5,080 nt of DNA from CAUYXJ01 sp963577065. Its GTDB lineage: Bacteria; Chloroflexota; Dehalococcoidia; Tepidiformales; Tepidiformaceae. Below the pieces are notes generated by a model that made no database searches, was not told the DNA's origin, and worked only from the letters and a program-made list of their open reading frames with translations. Location: NCBI GenBank assembly GCA_963577065.1, contig CAUYXJ010000132.1, positions 1 to 5,080 on the forward strand, given 5' to 3'. The position numbers and the translations under genes are program-made. The number at the start of each line of letters is the position of its first letter. Position 1 is the stretch's first letter. Below are positions 1 through 5,013 of the stretch, piece after piece.

Positions 1-300
1 GATTGGGGGAAGATCGGCCGACTCGGCGGGGAGGAGTTCGGCGTGCTCTTCCACGGTGAGCGCGCTGCCGCGGAGCGCCTACTCGAGCGCGTCGTGACCG
101 CTGTCGCCGAGAATCCGATCGAAGTGACGCCCGGTGTCGTCTGCACGCTCACGGTCAGCGCAGGTCTTGCCATCGCGGCAGAGCCGGGGGTTGCGGTCGA
201 CGCTATCCAGGATCTGTACGCGCTCGCCGACGCCGGCCTCTACCGCGCCAAGCGCGGCGGCCGTAATCGCCTCGTCGTCTGCGAAGGGGCCGCGGCTTAG
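1..300 (+). CDS. Diguanylate cyclase, GGDEF domain, C-terminal part (5' truncated)
   Basis: The reading frame is open from the first base to a TAG stop and gives 99 residues; the start lies outside the window. The protein would make cyclic di-GMP from two GTP. Seen: the active-site signature GRLGGEEFGVLF, with GGEEF at visible residues 9-13. Further on come TVSAGLA, matching the usual 'vTvSiGvA' strand, and LYALADAGLYRAKRGGRNRL, matching the conserved 'aDxALYxAKxxGRNrv' helix and loop. These elements are intact, so catalysis is plausible. Odd: the allosteric I-site (RxxD, normally ending five residues before GGDEF) has Gly where Asp is expected, so product inhibition may be absent, although its Arg position is off the edge. 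Any sensory domain is also out of view. The protein ends about 20 residues after the GRN motif, normal for a C-terminal GGDEF domain. Identity is secure; the partner pathway is unknown. Confidence 0.93.
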   Translation, partial: DWGKIGRLGGEEFGVLFHGERAAAERLLERVVTAVAENPIEVTPGVVCTLTVSAGLAIAAEPGVAVDAIQDLYALADAGLYRAKRGGRNRLVVCEGAAA

Positions 301-486
301 CGGGTCAGTTGGAGCGGCGCGCGCCGGCCGCCGATCCCCGCGTTCATCGTTCGTCTATCGGCTGGTCCCCAGACCGTTACCGCGTTCACCGAAACGCCCC
401 TCGGGCGCACTCGCACTGCCGCAGATGCTCACCCTGGGACCCGCCAAAGAACGGCACGCCTTCGGGCGCGTGGTGGGTTGGGGAAC

Positions 487-510
487 GCGGATCCGTCATC
501 GCGGAGCCGC
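487..510 (+). promoter_or_regulatory. Stem-loop in the 5' leader of the TasA-like gene
   Basis: Bases 487-495 (GCGGATCCG) can pair with 502-510 (CGGAGCCGC) in eight of nine positions, with one A-G mismatch and a six-base TCATCG loop. The stem ends eight bases before the purine-rich ribosome binding site (519-525). It could therefore influence translation initiation or transcript stability. There is no T-run after it, so it is not an intrinsic terminator. Its function is inference from position only. Confidence 0.35.
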
Positions 511-518
511 CACCTCAC

Positions 519-525
519 GGGGGAG
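519..525 (+). promoter_or_regulatory. Ribosome binding site deciding the start of the TasA-like gene
   Basis: GGGGGAG sits seven bases before the ATG at 533. It selects this start over the in-frame upstream ATG at 134. The upstream extension would add 133 Arg/Ser/Pro-rich residues overlapping the GGDEF gene, and would bury the signal peptide. Confidence 0.7.
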
Positions 526-532
526 CAGTCCA

Positions 533-1102
533 ATGACATTCAAGCTTGCTACGAGCGTCCTCGTCATCGGTGTGTTTCTCGCGGGAGCGAGCTTCAGCAC
601 AATGGCGATCTTCACCGACTCGGACAGCATCGATGCGAACAGCTTCACCGCCGGCACGGTCGATCTCACGACGAACCCGACGACGCAGTTGGTGCTCGAT
701 CCAGACATGGCCCCCGGCGATGAAGTCACCAATCCCGTGACTGTCACGAACGCAGGCACGCTCGACCTGCGCTATGCCATCACGAGCACGACGACTGAAG
801 ACACCTTCGCTGCCGTCCTCCAGCTCACGATCAAGACCGGAGTCACGGCCTGCACCAATGGCGGCTTCGACACGGACGGCACGGTGATTTACGGCCCGGC
901 TTTGGTCGGGACCATCGCGGGAACGGACATCATCGGCGAGCCGGCGCAGGGAGCCCAGTCGGACGAGCGCACGCTGGTCTCGCTTGCGAACGAGGTGCTC
1001 TGCTTCAACGTCGAGCTCCCGATCGGCACGGGCAACTCGTCCCAGGGCGATAGCACCACCGCGACGCTCGTCTTCGCTTCCGAGCAGACGATCAACAACT
1101 AG
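533..1102 (+). CDS. TasA/CalY-like secreted fibre protein with SipW-type signal peptide
   Basis: This 189-residue protein is probably an extracellular fibre or matrix subunit. Residues 1-25 form a signal peptide: Lys4, then a hydrophobic core LATSVLVIGVFLAGASF. Next is the SipW-type cleavage region, STMA followed by IFTDSDSIDANSFTAGTVDL, like TasA's TWA/AFND...FASGTLDL; the predicted cut is after Ala25. Residues 59-85 (MAPGDEVTNPVTVTNAGTLDLRYAITS) match the 'l.PGd......v.v.NtGtl...Y.i' strands of the TasA/camelysin family. The C-terminal LPIGTGNSSQGDSTTATLVFASEQ matches that family's closing 'lP...gN..QG......F.AeQ' pattern. Cys107 and Cys157 could form a disulfide. The length is near that of CalY-type proteins and shorter than B. 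subtilis TasA. No sortase motif or C-terminal anchor is present. The family is also annotated as camelysin peptidase (M73), but I see no zinc-binding HExxH motif, so a structural role is preferred. The dedicated peptidase gene follows 71 bases later. Confidence 0.85.
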   Translation: MTFKLATSVLVIGVFLAGASFSTMAIFTDSDSIDANSFTAGTVDLTTNPTTQLVLDPDMAPGDEVTNPVTVTNAGTLDLRYAITSTTTEDTFAAVLQLTIKTGVTACTNGGFDTDGTVIYGPALVGTIAGTDIIGEPAQGAQSDERTLVSLANEVLCFNVELPIGTGNSSQGDSTTATLVFASEQTINN

Positions 1103-1118
1103 GTCTCGGGTTGGCCGG

Positions 1119-1144
1119 CGAGCGCTGCTCAGGGTCGGCGCTCG
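1119..1144 (+). repeat. Inverted repeat between the TasA-like and sipW-like genes
   Basis: CGAGCGC (1119-1125) and GCGCTCG (1138-1144) are perfect 7-base complements around a 12-base loop, in the 71-base gap between the two genes. No T-run follows, so a classical intrinsic terminator is unlikely. It could stabilise the upstream message or partly attenuate transcription into the peptidase gene; this is inference. Confidence 0.4.
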
Positions 1145-1161
1145 TGGTCCATCCATAGTCC

Positions 1162-1170
1162 AGGGGGGAG
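1162..1170 (+). promoter_or_regulatory. Ribosome binding site of the sipW-like gene
   Basis: AGGGGGGAG is a strong purine run ending three bases before the ATG at 1174. The spacing is short, but G-rich runs allow alternative pairing registers. It supports this start, which also places the membrane helix at a normal distance from the N-terminus. Confidence 0.65.
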
Positions 1171-1173
1171 CGC

Positions 1174-1797
1174 ATGAGGCGACTCACGAGCGGGCGGGGC
1201 CGAGCGGCCGCGCGCCGTGCACTTCGCCTCCTCGCGCCCGCCATCCTCATCCTCCTCGGGGTGGCGATGGCGCTCGTCGCGGTCCCCAGGCTCCTTGGCT
1301 ACCCCAGCATGATCGTGGCAGGGGGCAGCATGGGCGAGGCCTACCCGCTCGGCAGTGTCGTCGTCGCGGGCTGGGTCCCGAGCGCCGAGGTCCGTGAGGG
1401 TGACGTGGTCGTCACCGTCCCGCGGGATACTCAGGTGCCGGTCCTGCACCGAATCGTGGAGGTCGGGTTCGACGAGACCGGGCGCACGTTGGTGTGGACG
1501 AAGGGCGACGCGAACGAGTCGGCCGATGCGGTGCCGCAGCTCCTCCCCGAGCGGGTGTTGAGCCCGAAGTACCACGTCCCCTACCTCGGATTCGGGATCG
1601 CCGTCGCGATGACGCCGCCGGGCTGGCTGCTCCTCGTCCTCATTCCGGGCGCAGGCCTGTCCCTGCGCTTCCTCTTCGACATCTGGTCGCGGGGCGAGCG
1701 CGCGACCCCGCCAACACCGCGCCCACGCGCCGGCTTTGGCCGTGGTGCCCTCAAGGGTCAGCGCGGTAGCGACTCGCTCCCTCAGCTCGCGGTCTAG
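1174..1797 (+). CDS. sipW: SipW-like signal peptidase I (S26B, Sec11-type)
   Basis: This 207-residue membrane serine protease would remove signal peptides from exported proteins, here probably the two flanking gene products. Residues 1-19 are basic and cytoplasmic; 20-41 are a membrane helix (LAPAILILLGVAMALVAVPRLL). The catalytic Ser52 lies in VAGGSMGEAYPLGSVVV. His92 in VLHRIVEV replaces the Lys of ordinary bacterial signal peptidases, as in SipW and eukaryotic Sec11. TKGDANESAD supplies Asp112 and Asp118. His92-to-Asp spacings of 20 and 26 equal those between yeast Sec11 His83 and Asp103/Asp109. A second hydrophobic segment (about 140-169) is followed by a basic, Pro-rich tail of about 35 residues, probably cytoplasmic. 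Unusual: GSMGEAYPLG replaces the common GSMEPTxxxG, so the residues after the serine diverge. The gene lies between two proteins with SipW-type cleavage regions and is separated from the downstream one by only six bases, which suggests an operon. The class is secure; the substrates are inferred. Confidence 0.92.
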   Translation: MRRLTSGRGRAAARRALRLLAPAILILLGVAMALVAVPRLLGYPSMIVAGGSMGEAYPLGSVVVAGWVPSAEVREGDVVVTVPRDTQVPVLHRIVEVGFDETGRTLVWTKGDANESADAVPQLLPERVLSPKYHVPYLGFGIAVAMTPPGWLLLVLIPGAGLSLRFLFDIWSRGERATPPTPRPRAGFGRGALKGQRGSDSLPQLAV

Positions 1798-1803
1798 CGC
1801 TCG

Positions 1804-2700
1804 ATGCGACGGGTACTGCTCGCGCTGCTCATCGCCGTCGGGCTCGGCGGGGCGGCTGCGGGCGTCGCCTCGGCGCTGATGGGCGACACCGACACCGTTC
1901 CCGCCAACACCCTCAGCGCCGACACCCTCGACCCGCCGATGGGGCTGAACGCGCTGGGCGGGAACACCGTCTCCCTCTCCTGGACGGCTACGGTCGACAC
2001 CTACGCGGCGGGCTATCGCATCCTCCGTGCCACAGTCAGCGGGGGGCCCTACAGCCAGATCGCGCAGATCACCCCGCGGACCAACACGATGTACGTCGAC
2101 GACCCCGGGGCCGGCACCTTCTACTACGTCGTGCGGAGCTACTACCAGAACTGGGAGAGCCTCGACTCCGGCGAGGACTCGGCGACCGTCTCCTGCACCG
2201 CCGGCAGTACCGGCTTCCTCAGCCCCACAGCTGAGGCAGCTGATACCGGTGGCGATGGTGACGGCTTCGAGCTGAATCCCACCAACGCCTTCGCCGACGA
2301 CACGGCCTTCGCCTCGAACATCAACGGCGCGGGCGACCGCCATCGCTACCACGATTACGGCCTAGCCGTGCCGGCCGCCTGTTCGGTTGCTGGGATCGAA
2401 GTGCGGCTGGACTGGTGGCTCGACGGCGATGATGGCCTCAACTACCTGTTCGTCGAGCTCTCCTGGGACGGCGGCGCTTCCTGGGTCGTGGGGAAGCGAG
2501 ATACCACCGAGACCACCACTGAGCACACGGCCACGCTTGGCGGAGCCGCCGACGACTGGGGCCGCACCTGGTCTCCGAGCGAGTTCAGCGACGCGAATTT
2601 CCGCGTCCTCGTTACGGCCCGATGCGGGGGGAGCGAACCCATCTGCGGTGGCCGCGACTACTTCCTCGACTGGGTGCCGGTGAGCGTCACGTACGACTAG
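1804..2700 (+). CDS. Secreted SipW-dependent-type protein with FnIII domain and C-terminal beta-sandwich
   Basis: This 298-residue exported protein is probably an accessory fibre subunit or adhesin. Residues 1-24 are a signal peptide (MRR, then hydrophobic LLALLIAVGLGGAAAGVAS). The following LMGDTDTVPANTLSADTLD aligns without gaps to the cleavage region of the TasA-like protein; the predicted cut is after Ala24. Residues 44-130 look like a fibronectin type III domain: PPMGLNALGGNTVSLSWTA, then GYRILRATVSGGPYSQIAQI, then TFYYVVRSYYQNWESLDSGE. Residues 139-298 resemble a beta-sandwich found at the ends of many phage and surface proteins. It opens with NPTNAFADD, continues with YGLAVPAACSVAGIEVRLDW and WGRTWSPSEFSDANFRVLVTA, and closes with DYFLDWVPVSVTY. 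Acidic Gly/Asp stretches (148-154, 207-211) might bind calcium. There are four Cys (131, 193, 274, 281) and no anchor motif. The ATG is six bases after the sipW-like stop without an obvious ribosome binding site, suggesting translational coupling. No TasA fold is seen after the signal region. Its role is inferred. Confidence 0.85.
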   Translation: MRRVLLALLIAVGLGGAAAGVASALMGDTDTVPANTLSADTLDPPMGLNALGGNTVSLSWTATVDTYAAGYRILRATVSGGPYSQIAQITPRTNTMYVDDPGAGTFYYVVRSYYQNWESLDSGEDSATVSCTAGSTGFLSPTAEAADTGGDGDGFELNPTNAFADDTAFASNINGAGDRHRYHDYGLAVPAACSVAGIEVRLDWWLDGDDGLNYLFVELSWDGGASWVVGKRDTTETTTEHTATLGGAADDWGRTWSPSEFSDANFRVLVTARCGGSEPICGGRDYFLDWVPVSVTYD

Positions 2701-2737
2701 TTGGAGGCCCGTGCTTGGTGCCGGTTTTCGGGTGCGC
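2701..2737. other. Convergent intergenic gap
   Basis: Only 37 bases separate two converging stop codons. The one visible hairpin is CCG-GTTTT-CGG, with a three-base stem, too weak to call a terminator. Transcription of the two genes may overlap at their 3' ends. Confidence 0.4.
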
Positions 2738-4117
2738 TCAGCGGGTTAGCTGGAGCTGGGTGAGCTGGGCGATCGCGAGGAAGGCGGCCTGGAGGGCGGC
2801 ATCGTCGGGCCCCTTGAAGAAGGCGCCGCCCGTGCGGTCGGCGATGTCCTGCATGAGCGCGTCGTCCGACTGGTTCCCGTACCCGATCGTGTAGACGGTG
2901 ACGCCGTTGGCGGCCGCGTAGTCGGCCTGCGCCAAGGCCCGCGTTCGGGCGATGGAGGTGCTGTAGGCGGTGCTCGCGCAGGTGGGCGTGTAATCCGTGG
3001 GTGTGCAGTAGGTGTTCGCGACCCCATCCGAGAGCAACACGACGACCAGACTGGCGTTCGCGCGCCCGTTGTCGATCAGCTCCTGGGTGCCCAGATAGAA
3101 GCCGTGCGCGATGTTCGTGCGCCCGTCGTCTCCGCCACTGCTCGTGGGGTCGGGCGCCGCCCCGATCGAGACTGCGAGGGCGCTCAGATTTCCGGTCAGG
3201 CCCGTGTCCTCTACGGCCCGGGTCGAGAAGTGCACGAAGCCGATCCGGTCATAGCCGGGATCGAACTCGCCGACGAAGACCTGGGCCCCGTTCTTGACCT
3301 CCTCCCAGGGATGGTAGGGGCCGGGGCCGGCGGTCTGGCAGGAGCTGCCGCGAAGATATCTCCCCGCTGCGTGCCCGGTGGCGGGGTAGGTGAGGCCGTT
3401 CTTGGGGTTGGGCACCGCGCGAATCACGTCCACCGTGCCCGGTTCCGTCAGACCCACGATCTGCAGCCACTCCGTCGACGAGTTCGACTCGAGGCGGAAC
3501 ACCTGCCCGATGTAGAGATACTCGTCGAGCTGGGCCAGCGGGTTGTTCTTCGTGACGGAGAAGCTGGTCTGAGTCGCGTTGATGGGGGAGGTCAGCTTCG
3601 TCTGGCTGACGTAAGAGCCATTGGGCCCGTGGCTGTCCCAGCACATCGAGCCGGAGCGATCGATCACCAGGAGGGCGTCGACGACCGCCGCCTCGGCTTC
3701 CGCTTGGGCAGTCACATGCCAGTGGTCGACGCCGAAGAAGCGGGCGAACCAAGTCGGGATGTCGGCCTCGCCGGCCGTGGCCACGGCTTTGTTCCCAGGT
3801 GGAAAGGTCACGCTGAACTGCACGTTCTGGCCTTGGGCCTGGATGAAGCCGCTGTTGTCGACCCAATAGCTGTTCGCCTGCGAGAGGGCGTCCCCCGAAT
3901 CGGGCATGCTCTGTGCTCCCGCGAGCGCGGCGGCGTCGACCGCCGCCTGGATCTGCGTCCGTGCCCACACGTAACGTCCGACATCGACGCTGATCGCGAT
4001 GAGCCCGAGAAAGACGACGAGCCCACCTGCGAACAGGACGAGGGCCTGGCCCTCTGTTCCTTTCCGGCAGACGCCGGCACGACTGGGACGATTGCGGGTG
4101 GGGTACGTTGTCGCCAT
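2738..4117 (-). CDS. TadG-like pilus-assembly protein with interrupted von Willebrand A domain
   Basis: This 459-residue protein is probably membrane-anchored and exposed outside, in the Tad/Flp pilus-associated class. Residues 19-69 (KGTEGQALVLFAGGLVVFLG onward through SVDVGRYVWARTQIQAAVDAAALAGAQ) are the typical TadE/TadG N-terminal segment with one membrane helix at about 25-43. Residues 70-146 form a beta-rich linker. The vWA domain starts at 147: DRSGS (Asp153, Ser155, Ser157), Thr334 in GRTNIAHG and Asp364 in LLSDG provide a complete metal-ion-dependent adhesion site. It ends with VYTIGYG and GGAFFKGPDDAALQAAF. Between the first motif and the following helix lies an insert of about 90 residues (172-258) resembling a small beta module of phage structural proteins. 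Cys159/Cys260 and Cys371/Cys380 may form disulfides. The start is supported by GGAG at 4127-4124, six bases upstream. No other tad gene is visible, so it may act outside a full pilus locus. The vWA and TadG-like calls are firm; the function is inferred. Confidence 0.9.
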   Translation of the reverse strand: MATTYPTRNRPSRAGVCRKGTEGQALVLFAGGLVVFLGLIAISVDVGRYVWARTQIQAAVDAAALAGAQSMPDSGDALSQANSYWVDNSGFIQAQGQNVQFSVTFPPGNKAVATAGEADIPTWFARFFGVDHWHVTAQAEAEAAVVDALLVIDRSGSMCWDSHGPNGSYVSQTKLTSPINATQTSFSVTKNNPLAQLDEYLYIGQVFRLESNSSTEWLQIVGLTEPGTVDVIRAVPNPKNGLTYPATGHAAGRYLRGSSCQTAGPGPYHPWEEVKNGAQVFVGEFDPGYDRIGFVHFSTRAVEDTGLTGNLSALAVSIGAAPDPTSSGGDDGRTNIAHGFYLGTQELIDNGRANASLVVVLLSDGVANTYCTPTDYTPTCASTAYSTSIARTRALAQADYAAANGVTVYTIGYGNQSDDALMQDIADRTGGAFFKGPDDAALQAAFLAIAQLTQLQLTR

Positions 4118-4401
4118 GGCGGGCTCCGTCGCAAGCGAACGTGACGTTCGCGGAGTGCGGAGCTTCGGCGGCCCGGCTGCCTGGGGAGGCCCGTGGCTTT
4201 GCGTGGCCGCAACGAGAGCGGCCGTGCCCTTTCGTGCATCCTTGCCGGTTAGGCCCAGGGGGTCTGTCCGGCTCCTTCAACAGTACGCGGGCCGTTCGGA
4301 GGCGAACCAGGGAACAAGCAGTGACGATTCGGTGACAAATCGCGTTCGCCGGCCCCGCCACCCGGGCGCGGAGCGCCACCTCCGCCGACCCTCTCGGAAG
4401 C
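4118..4401. other. Divergent intergenic region
   Basis: These 284 bases lie between the divergent TadG-like and DUF192 genes, so they should contain promoters for both. I could not identify a convincing -35/-10 pair on either strand. Visible elements are the 17-base palindrome at 4135-4151 and a GTTCG-GAGG-CGAAC inverted repeat at 4294-4307, which carries the same GTTCG/CGAAC half-sites in the opposite arrangement. ORFs crossing the region have the composition of antisense shadows. Confidence 0.5.
4135..4151. promoter_or_regulatory. Perfect 17-base palindrome, candidate operator of the TadG-like gene
   Basis: GCGAACGT-G-ACGTTCGC has two perfectly complementary 8-base arms around a single base. 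It lies 18 bases upstream of the TadG-like start codon and eight bases beyond its ribosome binding site. It may be a binding site for a dimeric repressor, or form a 7-base RNA hairpin with a TGA loop close to the ribosome binding site. It resembles the Gram-positive LexA box (CGAAC-N4-GTTCG), but the spacer is five bases rather than four, so LexA is not claimed. Confidence 0.45.
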
Positions 4402-4755
4402 GTGCTGGAATTACTACGCAACAAGCGCACGGGCGAGACGGTTGCCGCTGAGGTCATGCCCGCGGAGTCGGCCTGGGCGCGCACCCGCGGGCTCATGCTT
4501 CGCCGCTCCTTGGGCGCGGGCGAAGGTCTCCGGATCGAGCCCTGCGGCTCGATCCACATGATGTTCATGCGCTTCGCCATTGACGCCGTCTTCTACGATC
4601 GAGAGGGCCGCGTCACCAAGGTCGCGCATGGCGTCCGCCCCTGGATCGGGCTCGCGTTCGGCGGCCGCGGCGCGCGGGGGGTGGTTGAACTCGCCCAGGG
4701 TGCAGCGGCTGCGGTTCAGCCCGGCGATTTCCTCGACTTCGAGGCCGCGGCCTAG
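4402..4755 (+). CDS. DUF192 family protein
   Basis: This small soluble protein of 117 residues belongs to DUF192, whose biochemical role is not established. Seen: the N-terminal LRNKRTGETVAAEVMPA strands; ARTRGLMLRRSL (26-37), matching the family's 'RxxGLM.R..L'; IHMMFMRFAIDAVFYDREG (51-69), matching 'I.M.fM.fpiDvvFld..g'; KVAHGVRPW (73-81); and VVELAQGAA (94-102), matching the 'vLEl.aG' strand. No signal peptide or membrane helix is present, whereas some family members are exported. The start is taken as GTG at 4402: the frame is open back to 4336 without an ATG, and the residues from 4402 match the family N-terminus. The only purine run, GGAAG at 4396-4400, is one base away, too close for ideal pairing, so leaderless or weak initiation is possible. 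It is divergent from the TadG-like gene; no functional link is shown. Confidence 0.88.
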   Translation: MLELLRNKRTGETVAAEVMPAESAWARTRGLMLRRSLGAGEGLRIEPCGSIHMMFMRFAIDAVFYDREGRVTKVAHGVRPWIGLAFGGRGARGVVELAQGAAAAVQPGDFLDFEAAA

Positions 4756-4844
4756 ATCCCTCCGTTCGCGCGTCAAGCGCCGCAGTCCCGCGCAGAGGGC
4801 TTGATTATCTCCCGCTGCACGCCGCTGCCGAGGCGCTCCGCTGT

Positions 4845-5013
4845 CGCTCGACTGCTCCGCTGCGCTGCGCGCTCGCTGGCTTGTTCGCCGCTGCGCGCCG
4901 CTGCGGCGGCACTCCGCCAGGGTTAGCGTGGTGGGAGCAATCGAGCGCGGGAGGGGTGGAGGTGGGGGTCCGGGCCTAGCGAGCGATAAACAAGCCAGCG
5001 CGCAAGCGGAGCA
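4845..5013. repeat. Interspersed GC-rich inverted repeats
   Basis: CGCTGGCTTGTT (4874-4885) is perfectly complementary to AACAAGCCAGCG (4989-5000). The similarity extends outward to TGCTCCGCT (4853-4861) against AGCGGAGCA (5005-5013), with a few inserted bases in the left arm. A second pair, 4845-4858 against 4934-4947 (CGCTCGACTGCTCC / GGAGCAATCGAGCG), matches in 13 of 14 positions. The two pairings overlap in the left arm and are not nested, so they would be alternative folds, or copies of one dispersed repeat in opposite orientations. Confidence 0.6.

Larger units (their letters stand above)
301..532 (+). other. Intergenic leader region before the TasA-like gene
   Basis: This 232-base gap follows the GGDEF stop and precedes the fibre-protein gene. 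No convincing ORF is present. It contains a GC-rich 12-base self-complementary stretch at 315-326 (CGGCGC/GCGCCG), a short hairpin with a CTC loop near 395-407 (CGCCC/GGGCG), GTTCAYC-like heptamers at 342-390, and a better stem-loop at 487-510. No clear -35/-10 pair could be picked. It is long enough to hold both a promoter and a structured 5' leader, but neither is proven. Confidence 0.5.

Noticed and set aside
315..326. Perfect 12-base GC palindrome after the GGDEF stop as a terminator
   Set aside because: It has no loop-forming centre and no following T-run; short GC palindromes are frequent in such GC-rich DNA.
350..380. FliA/WhiG-type -10 element (GCCGATA) on the minus strand
   Set aside because: The -35-like TAAC is 13 rather than about 15 bases away, and no minus-strand gene lies downstream.
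134..532. In-frame N-terminal extension of the TasA-like protein from an ATG at 134
   Set aside because: It overlaps the GGDEF gene, is Arg/Ser/Pro-rich low-complexity sequence and would place the signal peptide internally. The ATG at 533 has a good ribosome binding site.
1129..2352. 407-residue antisense ORF opposite the sipW-like and FnIII genes
   Set aside because: It lies opposite two genes with clear domains. Its composition (Arg/Asp/Gly/His/Val-rich, no motif) is that of a high-GC antisense shadow.
3104..4144. 346-residue plus-strand ORF opposite the TadG-like gene
   Set aside because: The opposite strand has a complete vWA domain with catalytic-site motifs. This frame shows no recognisable domain and has shadow-like composition.
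4136..4150. LexA (SOS) box
   Set aside because: CGAAC and GTTCG half-sites are present, but the spacer is five bases rather than four, and the neighbouring genes are not SOS genes.
3249..4580. 443-residue minus-strand ORF crossing the TadG-like gene, the intergenic region and the DUF192 gene
   Set aside because: It is extremely Arg/Pro/Gly-rich, shares strand but not frame with the TadG-like gene, and overlaps two confident genes.
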